In this document: positions 12,401-23,136 of the stretch, in pieces
How the letters are laid out: each line of letters opens with the position of its first letter
How positions within the stretch are numbered: position 1 is the stretch's first letter
Source: Rhyacophila brunnea
Taxonomy: Eukaryota > Arthropoda > Insecta > Trichoptera > Rhyacophilidae
Direction of reading: 5' to 3'
Assembly: GCA_022495005.1 (NCBI GenBank)
Contig: JAGYXB010001962.1
Span: forward strand, 682,001 to 746,000
DNA length: 64,000 bases
Translations under genes and position numbers: made by a program
The notes under the pieces: generated by a model
Seen by the model: the letters and a program-made list of their open reading frames with translations, nothing else
Databases searched by the model: none
Told to the model about the DNA's origin: nothing

Positions 12401-15400
12401 CAACAGGAATTTTAAAAGAAATATGATTTAGCACTGTCTAAGAATCAGTTATCAAACAAAACTGTATCTTCTTATATTTGGATAATACTTAGTTATTAAA
12501 AAACTAGAAAAAATTACCTGGTAGTAGTGCCACCTGTCAACATTCTTGTTGATGAGCTCATTGATCTGCAGACACAGAGGAAGTGTATCTCTGTGTTACT
12601 CTGCATTCAAGATGAACCAAGACTAATATAATGTAATACACAATAAATTCATTCATTTAATTCAGAAAATTTATTAATCTAGTAAGCTATTATCATTACT
12701 GTGTACATATCAGTGGCGCACCCAGGGGGGGGGGGGCAAGGGGCCTTGGCACCCCCCAAACATGAAAATTATCTGAATGATTTTAACCATTGAAATTGAA
12801 AGCCAATAAACTATACCTTTGGGCTTAGACAAATAAAAACATGGCAAAAAATGATCTGTAATAATTCTCCAGCACCCTTTTTAGAAAAATTTCTTAGATT
12901 TTAATTTCTAACACAAAAATTTCGAAACACTAATGTCAGGTTTTTTTAGAAACCCAATCCCTAATGGAACTGTCAAAAAATTCTCGGTGTCCACCCGAAT
13001 TCCGGAGTGGTGTAGGTCATGGCTGGGGAAGGCTGACAGGGCTCTAGCCTGGGGGCCTGGGCTGTGGGGGGTTCGGCGTGTCGGGTTGACCAGATAAGTG
13101 AGATAAACACACATAAATTAGCTTTAATACATGGGTGGCCAACCTTTTCAGCAGCCGGGCCAGATTCTAAAAATGAGATATCCTACCGGGCCGCACAACT
13201 GATTTTTTTTATTATACAAAACAAAACAAAAAAGAAATATATATATTATATATTAATAAAATAAAACAAAAATGAGAATCAAACATATTTATTAGATTAG
13301 ACTTTTTTAAATAATAATAATAAAACAAAATAGGTGATATAAAAATAATAAATTTTAGTGATAAGTTTGATTTTGTGTGGCAGAACTAAGTGCATCAATA
13401 TCGATATCGGGTGAGATTGTTCCTGCAAGCAAACAGTTTTCCAAATGCACAGTGATCCGTGTTCTCACTCGGGATTTGATATGCTTCAGCCGACTAAAAA
13501 GCTGTTCACGCGTGTAAGTATTTCCAAATAGCGAAGTCACTATTAGAGCATGTTTGTAAAATGCAGGATATTTCTTCTTGTCTAAATATGTTTTGTAAAA
13601 CTCTTCAAAACCAACCTGATGGAATTTCTCCTTTAACTGTTCATCGCAACATATTTCACAATGTTCCATTTGTAAATATCCCGGTAATAAATTCACGTCT
13701 ACGAAGAATGGCGTTGCAAATGCAGCAAAAACCACACCGTGCTTTTTAAAATCTTGAGCCAATATCGAATCTCAATTTGCGAAATTAGCACATCTAGCGG
13801 CAGCATTTAATATTATTTTTATTTTCTCACTGCTCCACGGGCCACAAGTTGATACCCAGCGGGCCGCATCTGGCCCGCGGGCCGCGGGTTGGCCACCCAT
13901 GCTTTAATAGTAAAAAAGTCGCTTGCGGCGCTATTATACTTATATAATTGTGCAATATATTTTTTGATTATAATGTGTCGATTATTACAGATTATAACAG
14001 CTCCATTATTAAAGTAGATGTATTTTAAATCGCCAATAATTCACTGTATACCCTTAATTTGAACTAAAACACAATTTGAAAAACGTCAATGTAGTGTTTC
14101 ACACTGCCTTTAATCTTAGCGGTAGGTAGGGGGCCCGCCAAATATCCTAGCCTGAGGGCCCCGGTTTCAGGATGTGGGGACCATGGTATAGGTACACCGA
14201 GTGCAATAGATAAAAGATCGATAAACGAGAAATTAGGCTGTGAAGAAAAAGAACCTATGGGACTAATTTACATTCTCCTCCTTGGGCCCCACCCCAATAT
14301 TAAATCCTGGGTGCGCCACTGGTACATATTCATCATAGTAGGTAATATATTATTATTATCTACTTATATCCATAAACATGACTGTCCAAGTGTGCTTTTT
14401 TCATCTTGGTTACCCATCGTTTACTTCTCTCCAACACACTATTCGTCTATGCCATTTGGTGAAAATAATGGAGCATTGCTTAATTTTTTGTTGCGAATAT
14501 TACAGGAAACCTGTGCATGGGTACTTGGAAATTTAGCGGGCAGCGATCCAAAAGTCACAGTTCTTCTCAAGACCCAAGGGCTTATTCCGAAACTGCTTCC
14601 GTTACTGCAAATGCATCATCAGAACAGTGTTGCAGATGCTGCCTCGTACGCCTTGGCTCATTTTTTGATGTCTTCTGATAATATATTGGAGTAAGTAAAT
14701 ACTGACATACAAAATAGCTGTGTTTTGCAGTCAGTAAATGAGATACTGTGAAATGAAATGTGTACATGACATATGTGTGAGGCATAGTTTTCACATCACA
14801 ACATGAAACAAGATTCAAACTTGTTTCTGCCTTGTATGAAAACATAGGCATTTTATCCCTACTGTGTATATTTTGCATACATAAACATATGAGAATGTGG
14901 AATTTTCAATCAGATTAAAGTTTGAAGTCAATTTACCCAACTTGGTCAACGGGATCGCCTCAAATATTCATTACTTAGTGTGTAACATTATGGGGGTCCC
15001 GACAAAACCGCCTGAATCAAAACCACCCGGACATTACCGCAAAAACAATTCAGAAATTAGACAATTTTTATTTTTACATAATATTATATTTTAGATACAC
15101 AAATAAAAAAAAAAACAGAGCTGTAACTGATTCTCAAATTACACTGATTATCATAAGTATTTAAATTTCTAACGATACGCTATTCGAAAAACCAAAAAAG
15201 CACTAGTTCCTGTTTTATATATTTTTGTATTTTTTGCCGACATTATATTTTACCTACCAGGATTTTCCTGTTAGGGATTATCTGTGGTCTTTGGTATCTT
15301 TACGATAAGTGCAAAATTGATAATTTCAAGATCTTCAATCTGACATCTCTGGTCTTAATTAGCATATTTTTTACCCATGGCTAACATTTGCTGCCAGCTA

Positions 15401-16002
15401 ACTTTAACATTTTTCAACACACATATCTCTCTGAGTGGCACCTGTATTCATACATCCACTGGTACACTTTATCACCTTTGGAATAAATCCAAAACGATAC
15501 AGCAACAGTTCAAAAATAAAATACAAACAATCAATATCTCGCATTTATTTTTTTCAGGAATAACGAAATGGAAGAGATCGCCACACATGTCTTCAAATGC
15601 CAGCACAAATCAAATTATATCGTTTGGTTGATGTACATTCTGTCAGGCCAAGAAACATTGGCCGATATTTTAAGAAATCAATCAATATTCAAATCCGCTA
15701 TATCGGACTTGATCTCTACTGTCTTGGAATCAAATTGGGAAGAGCTGCTGATACGAGTCGACTGCCTGATTAGAATATCAGCCAATTTATCTAATATGGA
15801 GACTTGCAACACTGACGGTGCCCTTGTTAGTGAAGAGTTTGTAAAAATAATGCAAATGTTACTGACATCACAGTATAAAGATATCAGGAAAGATTGCCTT
15901 TGGCTTTTGGGAAATATTTACAGTATGGTGAATGATTCAACTAAGAAGACAACTTGTTTTTCACAAATATCTAGAGAGATATTGGCAGCTGTACAAAATT
16001 AA
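6359..16002 (+). CDS. TMCO6: TMCO6-like armadillo/importin-alpha-related protein (whole gene, 5 exons)
   Basis: TMCO6 is an animal protein with an importin-beta-binding-like basic N-terminus and armadillo repeats; its cellular role is poorly known. Exons: 6359 to about 6490, about 6576-6743, 11869-12011, 14506-14690, 15558-16002, giving roughly 355 aa. The N-terminus is basic (TRKREDMLCDRKKFREI). The ARM helices include GCCCNISLGPVKGCNNLAK, ETCAWVLGNLAGSDPKV and DCLWLLGNIYSMVND, like importin-alpha. Splice phases from exon 2 to 5 agree (1, 0, 2). It is shorter than human TMCO6 (about 490 aa) and I see no transmembrane segment. Intron 2 (5.1 kb) and intron 3 (2.5 kb) are full of transposons. 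It could also be a divergent importin-alpha relative. Confidence 0.72.
6576..6743 (+). CDS. TMCO6: TMCO6-like exon 2
   Basis: Codes RTIDVTSIAQKLRTKG through GALNGLIKELTG and ends at donor GTATGG in phase 1. The acceptor is either TTCAG at 6570 or CCAG at 6575, depending on the exon 1 donor. Confidence 0.62.
6973..7225 (+). mobile_element. Tigger/jerky-type transposon, truncated 5' part
   Basis: Begins with CAGTACACTCGCAGTAATCC after TA, matching the left end of 36362-36958. It codes DEMGLFRKLLPRKTYVH and APERKVPKDCIT, the DDE region of jerky/Tigger transposases (family pattern DETGLFW). It breaks off near 7225, where another repeat begins. Confidence 0.65.
7309..7661. mobile_element. TIR element, copy 1 (inverted relative of 51340-51697)
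   Basis: Ends are GTCAAACAACACTATCTAC and its inverse GTAGATAACGTTGTCTGAC. Nearly the whole body reappears reverse-complemented at 51340-51697. Similarity runs a few bases past the TIRs (ACTAAG.CCTCG), so the true ends may lie slightly outside. No coding capacity. Confidence 0.62.
7705..7748. repeat. Short tandem repeat, unit GGCATCTACA
   Basis: About three and a half head-to-tail copies of a 10-11 bp unit around 7712-7745. Confidence 0.5.
8278..8647. mobile_element. Tigger/pogo-like MITE, intact 370-bp copy
   Basis: Flanked by TA on both sides (8276-7, 8648-9). Ends are CAGTTGTACTTGGTTATTAC and its imperfect inverse GTAATAACCGAGTTCGACTG. The interior repeats CTCGTTATA-type motifs as in pogo-group ends. 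Non-coding. Confidence 0.65.
8697..8762 (-). repeat. SINE 3' fragment
   Basis: Matches the 3' end of the SINE at 53561-53807 (ACCATGTCCGATCCTAAT and GGGCCTCCACAGAGTGGA), without the tRNA-like head. Confidence 0.6.
9705..9861. mobile_element. Foldback MITE, copy 1
   Basis: Arms of about 65 bp (CCTGGATACAGCGGCAAA...GGATTATTTGTTAG) are inverted around a short loop of TAACCTAAACTAACC-like sequence. Related copies lie at 38849-39057 (complete) and 43722-43797 (half). Confidence 0.7.
10560..10719. repeat. Small TIR element, about 160 bp
   Basis: Left GAAACGCTAAGCGTT and right AACGTTTAGCGTTTC are inverted repeats around AT-rich sequence. Confidence 0.4.
10960..11390. mobile_element. CATCGCTAATTTTC-family TIR element, copy 1 (left end lost)
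   Basis: Direct match to 55766-56191 through blocks such as TATAAACTCGTAT, GTAAGTATACAGAAT, GATGATTATACTGAAG, CTGATCGGTCGAAAG and the right end GAGATACGTGTTTGTAGAAA. An insertion of about 90 bp lies near 11240-11330. Confidence 0.6.
11736..11784 (-). repeat. SINE internal fragment
   Basis: ACTTGCTCAAC.TATT.GGTCCA matches the body of the SINE at 53561-53807. It lies only 85 bp upstream of TMCO6-like exon 3. Confidence 0.45.
11869..12011 (+). CDS. TMCO6: TMCO6-like exon 3
   Basis: Acceptor TTTAG, phase 1 in; codes NDANKQILAAGCCCNISL through YLITHLESQNDQLV; donor GTAAAT in phase 0. Typical armadillo helix H3 (ILAAGCCCNISLG). Confidence 0.8.
13130..13901 (-). mobile_element. Nested hAT deletion derivative
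   Basis: TIRs CATGGGTGGCCAACC / GGTTGGCCACCCATG with 8-bp duplication CTTTAATA (13122-13129 and 13902-13909). It retains the transposase C-terminus on the minus strand. Confidence 0.85.
13355..13762 (-). pseudogene. hAT transposase C-terminal fragment
   Basis: The 135-residue frame ends in the hAT dimerisation region: SLFGNTYTREQLFSRLKHIK followed by RTRITVHLENCL and SPDIDIDALS. This pattern (S.FG.TY.CEQLFS.MK..KS..R..L.D.HL...L) is that of GTF2IRD2/EPM2AIP1-type transposases. The catalytic and BED zinc-finger parts are absent, so it cannot be an active transposase. Confidence 0.75.
14506..14690 (+). CDS. TMCO6: TMCO6-like exon 4
   Basis: Acceptor TTACAG, codes ETCAWVLGNLAGSDPKVTV through DAASYALAHFLMSSDNIL, donor GTAAGT in phase 2. 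Contains one ARM repeat with the importin-alpha-like WVLGNLAG signature. The open frame upstream of 14506 is transposon and intron. Confidence 0.82.
15558..16002 (+). CDS. TMCO6: TMCO6-like exon 5 (last)
   Basis: Acceptor TTTTTCAG; joins as E/NNEMEEIATHVFKC and runs 147 codons to TAA. Contains two further ARM-like helices (WEELLIRVDCLIRISANL; DCLWLLGNIYSMV). AATAAA overlaps the stop (16000-16006 region) and could serve as polyadenylation signal. Confidence 0.82.
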
Positions 16003-16290
16003 TAAACCCAATTATATTTTGGATAACATATTATACTTTTTCCAATAATTATGTGTGTCTATTATTTGATTTCATGTTAATAGTATATTTCTTCATTATA
16101 ACCTTTTCTATGCCTCATGATGTTACTATGGCAGTATCTGACAGCAGATTTTTACGACACACGTTGAATGTAGTGTGAAGCTTTACTAAAATAGCTGTAA
16201 TACCGATAATTTGTGTCTTAGTATTTCATAATTGGTGGCGCTTTTTGCAGTGGACTGTATAATTTGAAGGTGATGTGGATTCCGGATCTA

Positions 16291-16838
16291 GGGGTGGGGC
16301 GATTTAACAGGATGCCAGACACTGACCTTTTATGATGTTGATGATGGCTCCGTGGTCTGGTTGTACTATCACTCGCACGGTATTGTTTGTTTGGGTTACC
16401 CGGTGCGCGGAACTTGACGGTACACTGTTTATGGATGATAATGAGGTTGATGAATGATGATTGATTATATAAATGATGAAAGCCGATATCACGGTTTGGC
16501 AGGTATTCAGAAGTATTATATCAAGCTGACCCGGCCGAGGTCCACAACTTACTTCTAATCAGTCTGTATAATAAAGCTGTGTGACAACACGTACCAGTGG
16601 TATTCTTGAGCGGATCCACGCGCGACGGCGGTTTTGAATTAACTTTTGAATCACGCTGTAGGTAGGAAGCGACGGTAAAGTATAACAACTTGCCCACGTC
16701 CGCTTGCTGCATATCACTTGAGCTAACTAAATGTTATTTGCGGTCTATAAATACCTGTGACTGCCAGTCACTTGGTCTTGTGACAATAATACTGGGATTT
16801 GAGGGAAGTGGGAAGTAAGGATTACGGCCACCACAATG
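16291..16838 (+). mobile_element. LTR of a retrotransposon
   Basis: Begins after a polypurine run (GGGGTGGGG, 16291-16299), has AATAAAG (near 16568) and TATAAATA (16746-16753), and ends in CACCACA. TGGCGCC (16839-16845) follows, which could be a primer-binding site. A diverged inverted copy lies at 371-757. Having both a PPT and a PBS next to one LTR is odd for a solo LTR, so the exact ends are tentative. Confidence 0.55.
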
Positions 16839-17095
16839 TGGCGCCAACCAATAATTATTCAAACAGATTTCACTGTGTGTTTAGTTTTTTAGATTATGCA
16901 AATCAATCAACAGTGACTAGTAATTTGAGTTTAAAGTCAGACAGAGATAACTTACAAAATTTGGATGTGCGGCATGTCGATCACGGCCTCATAGAGCGAG
17001 ATAACTCGCTGAAGGCATAGAGCTGTCTCCCCATGTCATTAGATTGTTTTCTGTATGGTGAGTTGTAAGAGGTGGTATTTTTTATCAAGCATCAC

Positions 17096-17484
17096 ATATC
17101 GTCGGTGTTTTGTAAAAACGGCGAATTAACCAAAATGCTACTTTACAGGAGGAGGATTTTTAACTTTTGATATTTATTTGTTTTTTACCTGTAGATGATT
17201 TTAAATATCTAACAAGTATATAATAAAGCTTAGAAAGAATACTGTCGTTATAATAGGTATTATTATATAATATTTTAAAAGGCCTAATATGTCACATTTG
17301 CTTTTTATTTCGTAATTTTAATTAATTTAATTTTAATCGATTATCGTTTTTAAGTACTTTCCTGTGGAGATAAAAATTCGGCGTTTTCACACAACAAAGC
17401 TAGTGGGGTACATATTGTATTTCATTAAAATCTCGATTTCGCCAAAATGGTTGATTCGCCCTTTTTACAAAACACCGACGATAT
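17096..17484. mobile_element. ATCGTCGG-family MITE, copy 1 (389 bp)
   Basis: Inverted ends ATATCGTCGGTGTTTTGTAA and TTACAAAACACCGACGATAT, then GGCGAATTAACCAAAATG / CAAAATGGTTGATTCGCC. Near-identical to 56253-56642; a third copy is split by insertions at 47.08 and 49.56 kb. Non-coding. Confidence 0.75.
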
Positions 17485-20400
17485 GTCCAAAATATTCTGG
17501 TTTAGTGCCCTTTTTTGGTTTGTAATACACAGCTGTAACCGTTTCGTTATCTCATCTTTTCACGATACATACATATATACACTCAAAGCTCAAAGACTGG
17601 ATACTTTTGTATGACAACTCGTTTAAAATACATAATACTAGAAATTTCAATTGCTAATGAAAAGTCAGTTTTTCCAATAGTATATAATATTTAATTGGAC
17701 AGATAAAAGCCGATATAATCATAAAATACCTTATTATTTCACTTTGGTCATCAAATAAATATGTTAAAAATATTACGAGTAGACGTATATAGAGAATCAC
17801 AACAATAAATTACTAAACATATATAATAATTATACAAAGGCAAGAAGATTGTAATTAAAAAAAAAACACAATTTTACATCTAGCATATTAAAATTTTGTG
17901 GATTACATACAATTAACTTATTGTTGTGCAACATAGTGGCAGAGTATTTGTACAAATATATAATAAATGTTCAACGTGACACCACGATATGAACAAAGCC
18001 TCTTTAAAAGATCTAAATGATAATAGATTCTGTGACAAGATCTCATTTACGTAATCTTAAAACAAAAATATATAATATATATGCAAATAGGTATATATCG
18101 TTGTCAGACAAGTGCAAACATAAAGCAGTGTACACAACAAGTGAATAGTATTAAAGATTCTATAAGAAAAAGAGTATTTTTAACACTTACCTACCACTCA
18201 ATATACGCAAAGTAGGGTACGCCAGGCTAATGCATAACAAGGGGGCGCACAAGCCAATTGAAAATTTTATCCTAAAATTACCGAATTATGGAGGAATGAA
18301 CCTTCTTATGATTTGTTTATGTAACATTTAGTCTTTCGTCTGGTTAATTTTGAAAATTCACTATTTTTCCTACAGAATTAAATATTTAAGAGTTCGGATT
18401 TTTATATATATTAACAAAAAAAATCGGGAATCATGAATATTGTTTTCCATTTTAGAGCGGTCATAAATTTTTATTAGTTTTATTAAACCTGCATTATTAA
18501 GTTCGGTTAATGGTAACCAGACACCATTGATCTTTTATAAGTTGATATTTGTTCATAGTAATTACAAATTATGCACTACATAAGGGGCGCACTGTGGCGG
18601 GTACTAAAATACCTTGCTACGTCCTTGACATCATGTTTGATAAAAATCAGCAAATTTCAATTAAATCTAAACTACATTAATGCATCAAATAAAACGGTAC
18701 CTAATTCAATGTATTGAAATTGAATTAATTTTGTGATTTAAATCTGTTTGACTTTTTAAAAAGATTTTTATAAGCTTGAATTAATACCAATAATCCACAA
18801 TTTATCATTGCATTCAATTGAATAAAAATCGAGATGTTTAAAAACACATGTCAATTCATTTGAAGAAGAACAAGTATTTACGACCTACCTTCGATGCCAC
18901 AACGCAGTGACGCATGCCCACACATTTAAAATGGAATATCGAATTTATTTTGTATGGCAAACTTATACACATCAATGTGGCACGTGCGGTTCGTAACTCT
19001 TGGCTTACTATAGCACACCAATTTTGGCAGGAGCGGTAGGTGAAGTATTAGTCATTAAAGTTTGTGCAAGAAATAAGATTTAAAAAAGAAGATTTGAATA
19101 TTACATGTATTCGCTAAAGGTTTTCCATATGTAAATAAATATACATGGGAAGTGAGTCAAACATAGAGCTTGGACTATACTAGAGGGAGCCTTATGAACT
19201 TATAGTATTATAGCACTTTTCTGGAATGTTTTTAGTGTGGCAGAATTGGTCACTAAAAATTAATATTTTGTAAGTGTCTTCGGCAGTTGATCTTTTGGTA
19301 ATATGTGTATAACATATTATGAAATTTTTGTGATTATTCATCTAAATATTTTAACTAATCATATTTCTGTGTATTTGGCTACTTTTCAATGTACAATAAT
19401 TTACACAGTCAGTAAAAAGCCACTTAAATTATAATGTAAATATTTTGGTTCCGGTAAAAATCAAACATAATGTTTCGTGAAGAATATGTTCACAATAACA
19501 TTCATTCGTAACAAATCCAAATTTCAGGGTATATCTAGACAATTCATGGAATTGACTGTTTGAGTTTAATAGAAAAAGCGATAATTGTGTTCAGTTCCCT
19601 AGAAATTGATCTCCAATATGACATTACTGATAATTGAAACATTTGTCCATGACTTCATCTTTTCAGCTCACTTTCATATTACATTTGGGCTCCGTCTAAT
19701 AGAGATTTTCTTTAACTTTTTAGATAAAAAAAGGAATGTATGTTATCGATCGTATACTAAGCTTTGACATAGTTTATCCACAATAATTATATTGAACACT
19801 TTCTGCGGTAAATTTAATGTAGAATTTTCGTTGCTCACTGGTATTTTATAAATTGCTATTATTATAATATAAAAATTTATTCTGAGAATGACCACAGGTG
19901 GTGCGTGTTAATATATATAAAAATTACAGATTCTTTATGATTTGGCCAAAAACAAAAAGTTATATTAATATGGCAAGAAGACAGAAGTGCCAGTTGTTCA
20001 AAACTGCATCTTGATACATACTAAATTTGATTTTGACGTTTCATGATTTAATAAATAAAAAAGGGGCAGATTGGTGGCCTATGGAGAAAATGGTCGACTG
20101 AGTCATATGACAAGCGTTTATTTCTGTAAAAATACTTTTAAAAAATGGAAGCATCGTTTCACAACATGATTAACGGTTTCATTGGTATTTTTTGGCCGCA
20201 TTTAAAGAGATATTAAAACGTTTGACAGTACAAAAATAAATTGTAAAAAAAAAACACAATAGCTGCCCTCTAAGCACATACTTAATTGTCATGTAATAGA
20301 GTGTCAGAAACTAAATAGTTCATATATAAAAATATACATTATTATGGTAATATAAAAATTATTGATGGTTTATTGATTTATCTTACAAAAAAATTACATA

Positions 20401-20850
20401 TAAGAGCAAAACTAAATATTCAGAAAAAGGCACTACATTTTAACATTATCCCCACACTTCTAACGTTTCATAGCATCATAACATTCACTAAAGTCTAATG
20501 TTTATTATAAAAAATTTTAATAATTACGAAAGGTAAAATACAATTTTTTTTTCCGCTTATAAATAATATGTATTTTTTTATTGAATGTTTTAATCAATCT
20601 TGACTAATAATTTAAAAAAAAATCATAACTTTACGTTGTTCAACTCCGACAGTAATCGGACAGCATTGTATATTTACAGATCAAGCGACATATTATTTAA
20701 AAAATATGAGTTTTAACTACTAGACCTTAATCTTAATCAAACAAAAAATAAATTATCACTTAAAATGAAGATCTGTATTCCTTTAGATTTGAATTAAGCT
20801 CAATTGTGCAAATTGGATACATAATATAACGCAGAAAATGACAAAACTTT
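17485..20850. other. Gene-free AT-rich desert, 3.4 kb
   Basis: No exon, TIR pair or internal repeat could be recognised on either strand. It is the longest stretch of the window without visible transposon structure. It may be intron or untranslated sequence of an unseen gene, or old decayed repeats. Confidence 0.4.
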
Positions 20851-21059
20851 AAGAAAGATTATAAAATGAATCTACAAAACGTAGACCGATAAGACTTGCT
20901 CAGAGATTAGACAAATAATGGAACAAGCGAGTGGCTGAAAGAATTTGGAATACACAAATAGATTTATTTGCCTTGCATTCGTAGGTGATGTTACTCTCTA
21001 AAAATGGTCTGTCGTGGGCTCTCTCCAAAGATTATAACGATGATGTGAAGACTATACAA

Positions 21060-21300
21060 AACTAATGTAAAAAGGTGTTCAACAAGGTTACGTGTATTCA
21101 CCAAAGTTTGGAAGACTTCTTTAAACTTAGAAGTTGGGAAAATCTTGGCATAAAACATTAATGGAGAACGCTCGTCTCATCTGCGCTATGCCGATGATAT
21201 TTGTATGATGGCTGTAAAACCAGAATAACTTAAAATGAACAAGTAGAATGATATGGCTATTGGAGGCAAGCTTTTCAATTAGGGACACAATGAAATAGAC
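21060..21300 (+). pseudogene. Non-LTR retrotransposon reverse transcriptase fragment
   Basis: GVQQGYVYSPKF (from 21074), EDFFKLRSWENLGIK and NGERSSHLRYADDICMMAVK are RT motifs 4-5; the catalytic YADD is at 21187-21198. At least one frameshift and stop separate the blocks. It resembles the RTE/CR1-like LINEs common in insects. Confidence 0.72.
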
Positions 21301-22383
21301 GGCCATATTCGGCTTATATTAGACTGCTTTTAGTAAAAAAAAAAAACAAAACAGTTCATGCTCCTCGTGATTACATTGACCCTATAGCTTGACAATGGAC
21401 AACTTGAAAGCCAACTATCTCAGATTTGCAAAATCGACGCTTGATCTATAAATGCATGCGCGGTCCAATTACTACACAGTGACCAGTATGTAACATATTT
21501 CAAACTGAATTATTACGTTTGACTGAATTGCTACATGATATTCAATTATCTTTTGCAATCCTGCATATAAATGCTATAATTATTGTAATACAATTAATTA
21601 CCATAGATACATAGTGCTATTAATAATACGAAAAAGATCTAGCTTATGACTGACTATTAAACGTCCAATAACTATAATTTCATTCAGATATTGTATACTT
21701 TAAACAATATTTCAAAAAAAACGTCAGATAAATGCTTCGTGTTGCCTACATCAAAGAACACGATATAATACATAATGATACTCGGTTTTATTCCCTAAAA
21801 TGCGCACAGACTCGAGAAACCAGTTGCATAGTCCAATCCAATTAAACCTTGCTTCTATTGACAAGTTCTGAATGACTAGGATTTTTTTATAATCTTGAAG
21901 AAGCAATAGTCAAAAATTTCTCCAAGACACTGCGAGCAAAAGTTGTCAATGCCAATTTTTAGCAACATTTAGCGTTCTGAACGGTTGCTCATATGAGTCT
22001 GTACACAGCTTTCAAAAACGTATTTATGTATAAATAATAATACAATACAGCGTCAAGACAATCAAAGTAATAGTAAATTGATAAAAAATCTCTTATAGAG
22101 GAAATGATATGTAATAAATATATGAATATGCAGCAATGTCCACATAATAAAAATTATATAAAATGTTTTTAGTTTAGATGAAAATGTTAGTTAATTCAAT
22201 TTAATGATATTTGTACTATATTCATAATTTTGTAACATTTTTTTAACTTTATCAATAAGCATTTTTTTTCCAAGCTGCAAATTCAAACAATAACTGGTTC
22301 AACAATAATGTTGTCATACATAATATATAATATATAAATAGCTGTACTGCTACCCTAAATAGATGAGCTGTATACTAATAGCG
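21301..22383. other. Gene-free stretch
   Basis: AT-rich sequence with no supported gene or element ends; possibly the decayed remainder of the neighbouring LINE on its left. Confidence 0.35.
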
Positions 22384-22784
22384 CCTGTACACGTGCATGG
22401 ATTTACTTGCACCAATAGTGTGTATTTTAAACTATCGCGATAATAACTATTTCCATGTAATCTTTTTTCTCACTGTCTCGCCAATCTCATTCTTCAAGAG
22501 TAAGCGAGATGCGATGTTGTCACTGTACGATACAAAATGAGTCTCTGCGTGGTGTAGTTTGTTTTTTTACCAGCAGGTTTAACACTATCGTTCTACTGCG
22601 CAGGCGCAGATATCGCACAGGCCAATTGTCGCATGAAAATTCAGAAGCTTCTGAACTTTTTTGATCCACACATGCAATCTTGCAATTTGCACGATTATAC
22701 GTGTTTACACGTGCATTTTCTTGTTACGGCCGCGATAATATGTACTGTCAGCAGTAAATCTAAGTACGTGTAAACGGGGTATAC
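22384..22784 (+). mobile_element. ACACGTGCATGG-family MITE, copy 1
   Basis: Starts CCTGTACACGTGCATGGATT and ends with the inverse GTACGTGTAAACGGGG. Body blocks ACCAATAGTGTGTATTTTAA, GAAAATTCAGAAGCTTCTGA and GGCCGCGATAAT recur in three other copies (22785, 50270, 50734). Confidence 0.7.
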
Positions 22785-23136
22785 GTGCATAGATTTACTG
22801 GCACCAATAGTGTGTATTTTAAACTATTGCGATAATACTGTATACACGTAAAAGTGCTGACTCTCTGTCCAATATCATTCTTTAAGCGTAAGCGAGACGC
22901 GATATTGTCATTGTATGATGCTATTTGTATTTATTAGTAGTTCGTATTTCTGTTCGTATGTTCTACTACCCAAGTACCAATTATTGCGTGAAAATTCAGA
23001 AGCTTCTGAACTTTTTTGATACATGCATGCAATCTTGCAACTTGCACCATAATACGTGTTTGCATATGCATTTTTTTGTTATGGCCGCGATACTACATAC
23101 TTTCAGCAGTAAATCCACGCAGGTGTAAACGGGGGT
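22785..23136 (+). mobile_element. ACACGTGCATGG-family MITE, copy 2 in tandem
   Basis: Follows copy 1 head to tail with no spacer, with the same order of blocks and a shorter middle. The 67-codon frame at 22925-23128 reads through it and is not a gene. Confidence 0.7.

Larger units (their letters stand above)
12711..14321. mobile_element. hAT-type nonautonomous element with nested hAT
   Basis: Perfect 16-bp TIRs CAGTGGCGCACCCAGG / CCTGGGTGCGCCACTG are flanked by an 8-bp target duplication GTACATAT (12703-12710 and 14322-14329), diagnostic of hAT. A second hAT (13130-13901) is inserted within. Without it the element is about 830 bp and codes nothing recognisable. Its interior (GATAAGTGAGATAAACAC, GTAGGTAGGGGGCCCGCC) reappears at 63545-63935. 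It sits in TMCO6-like intron 3. Confidence 0.85.

Noticed and set aside
16304..16492. 62-codon minus-strand frame similar to the one at 569-757
   Set aside because: The similarity is that of two LTR copies; the frame is antisense to the LTR and ends at its edge, so it is not a conserved protein.
22384..23136. CRISPR-like array
   Set aside because: Repeats are about 400 bp MITE copies in eukaryotic DNA; there are no short regular repeats with unique spacers.
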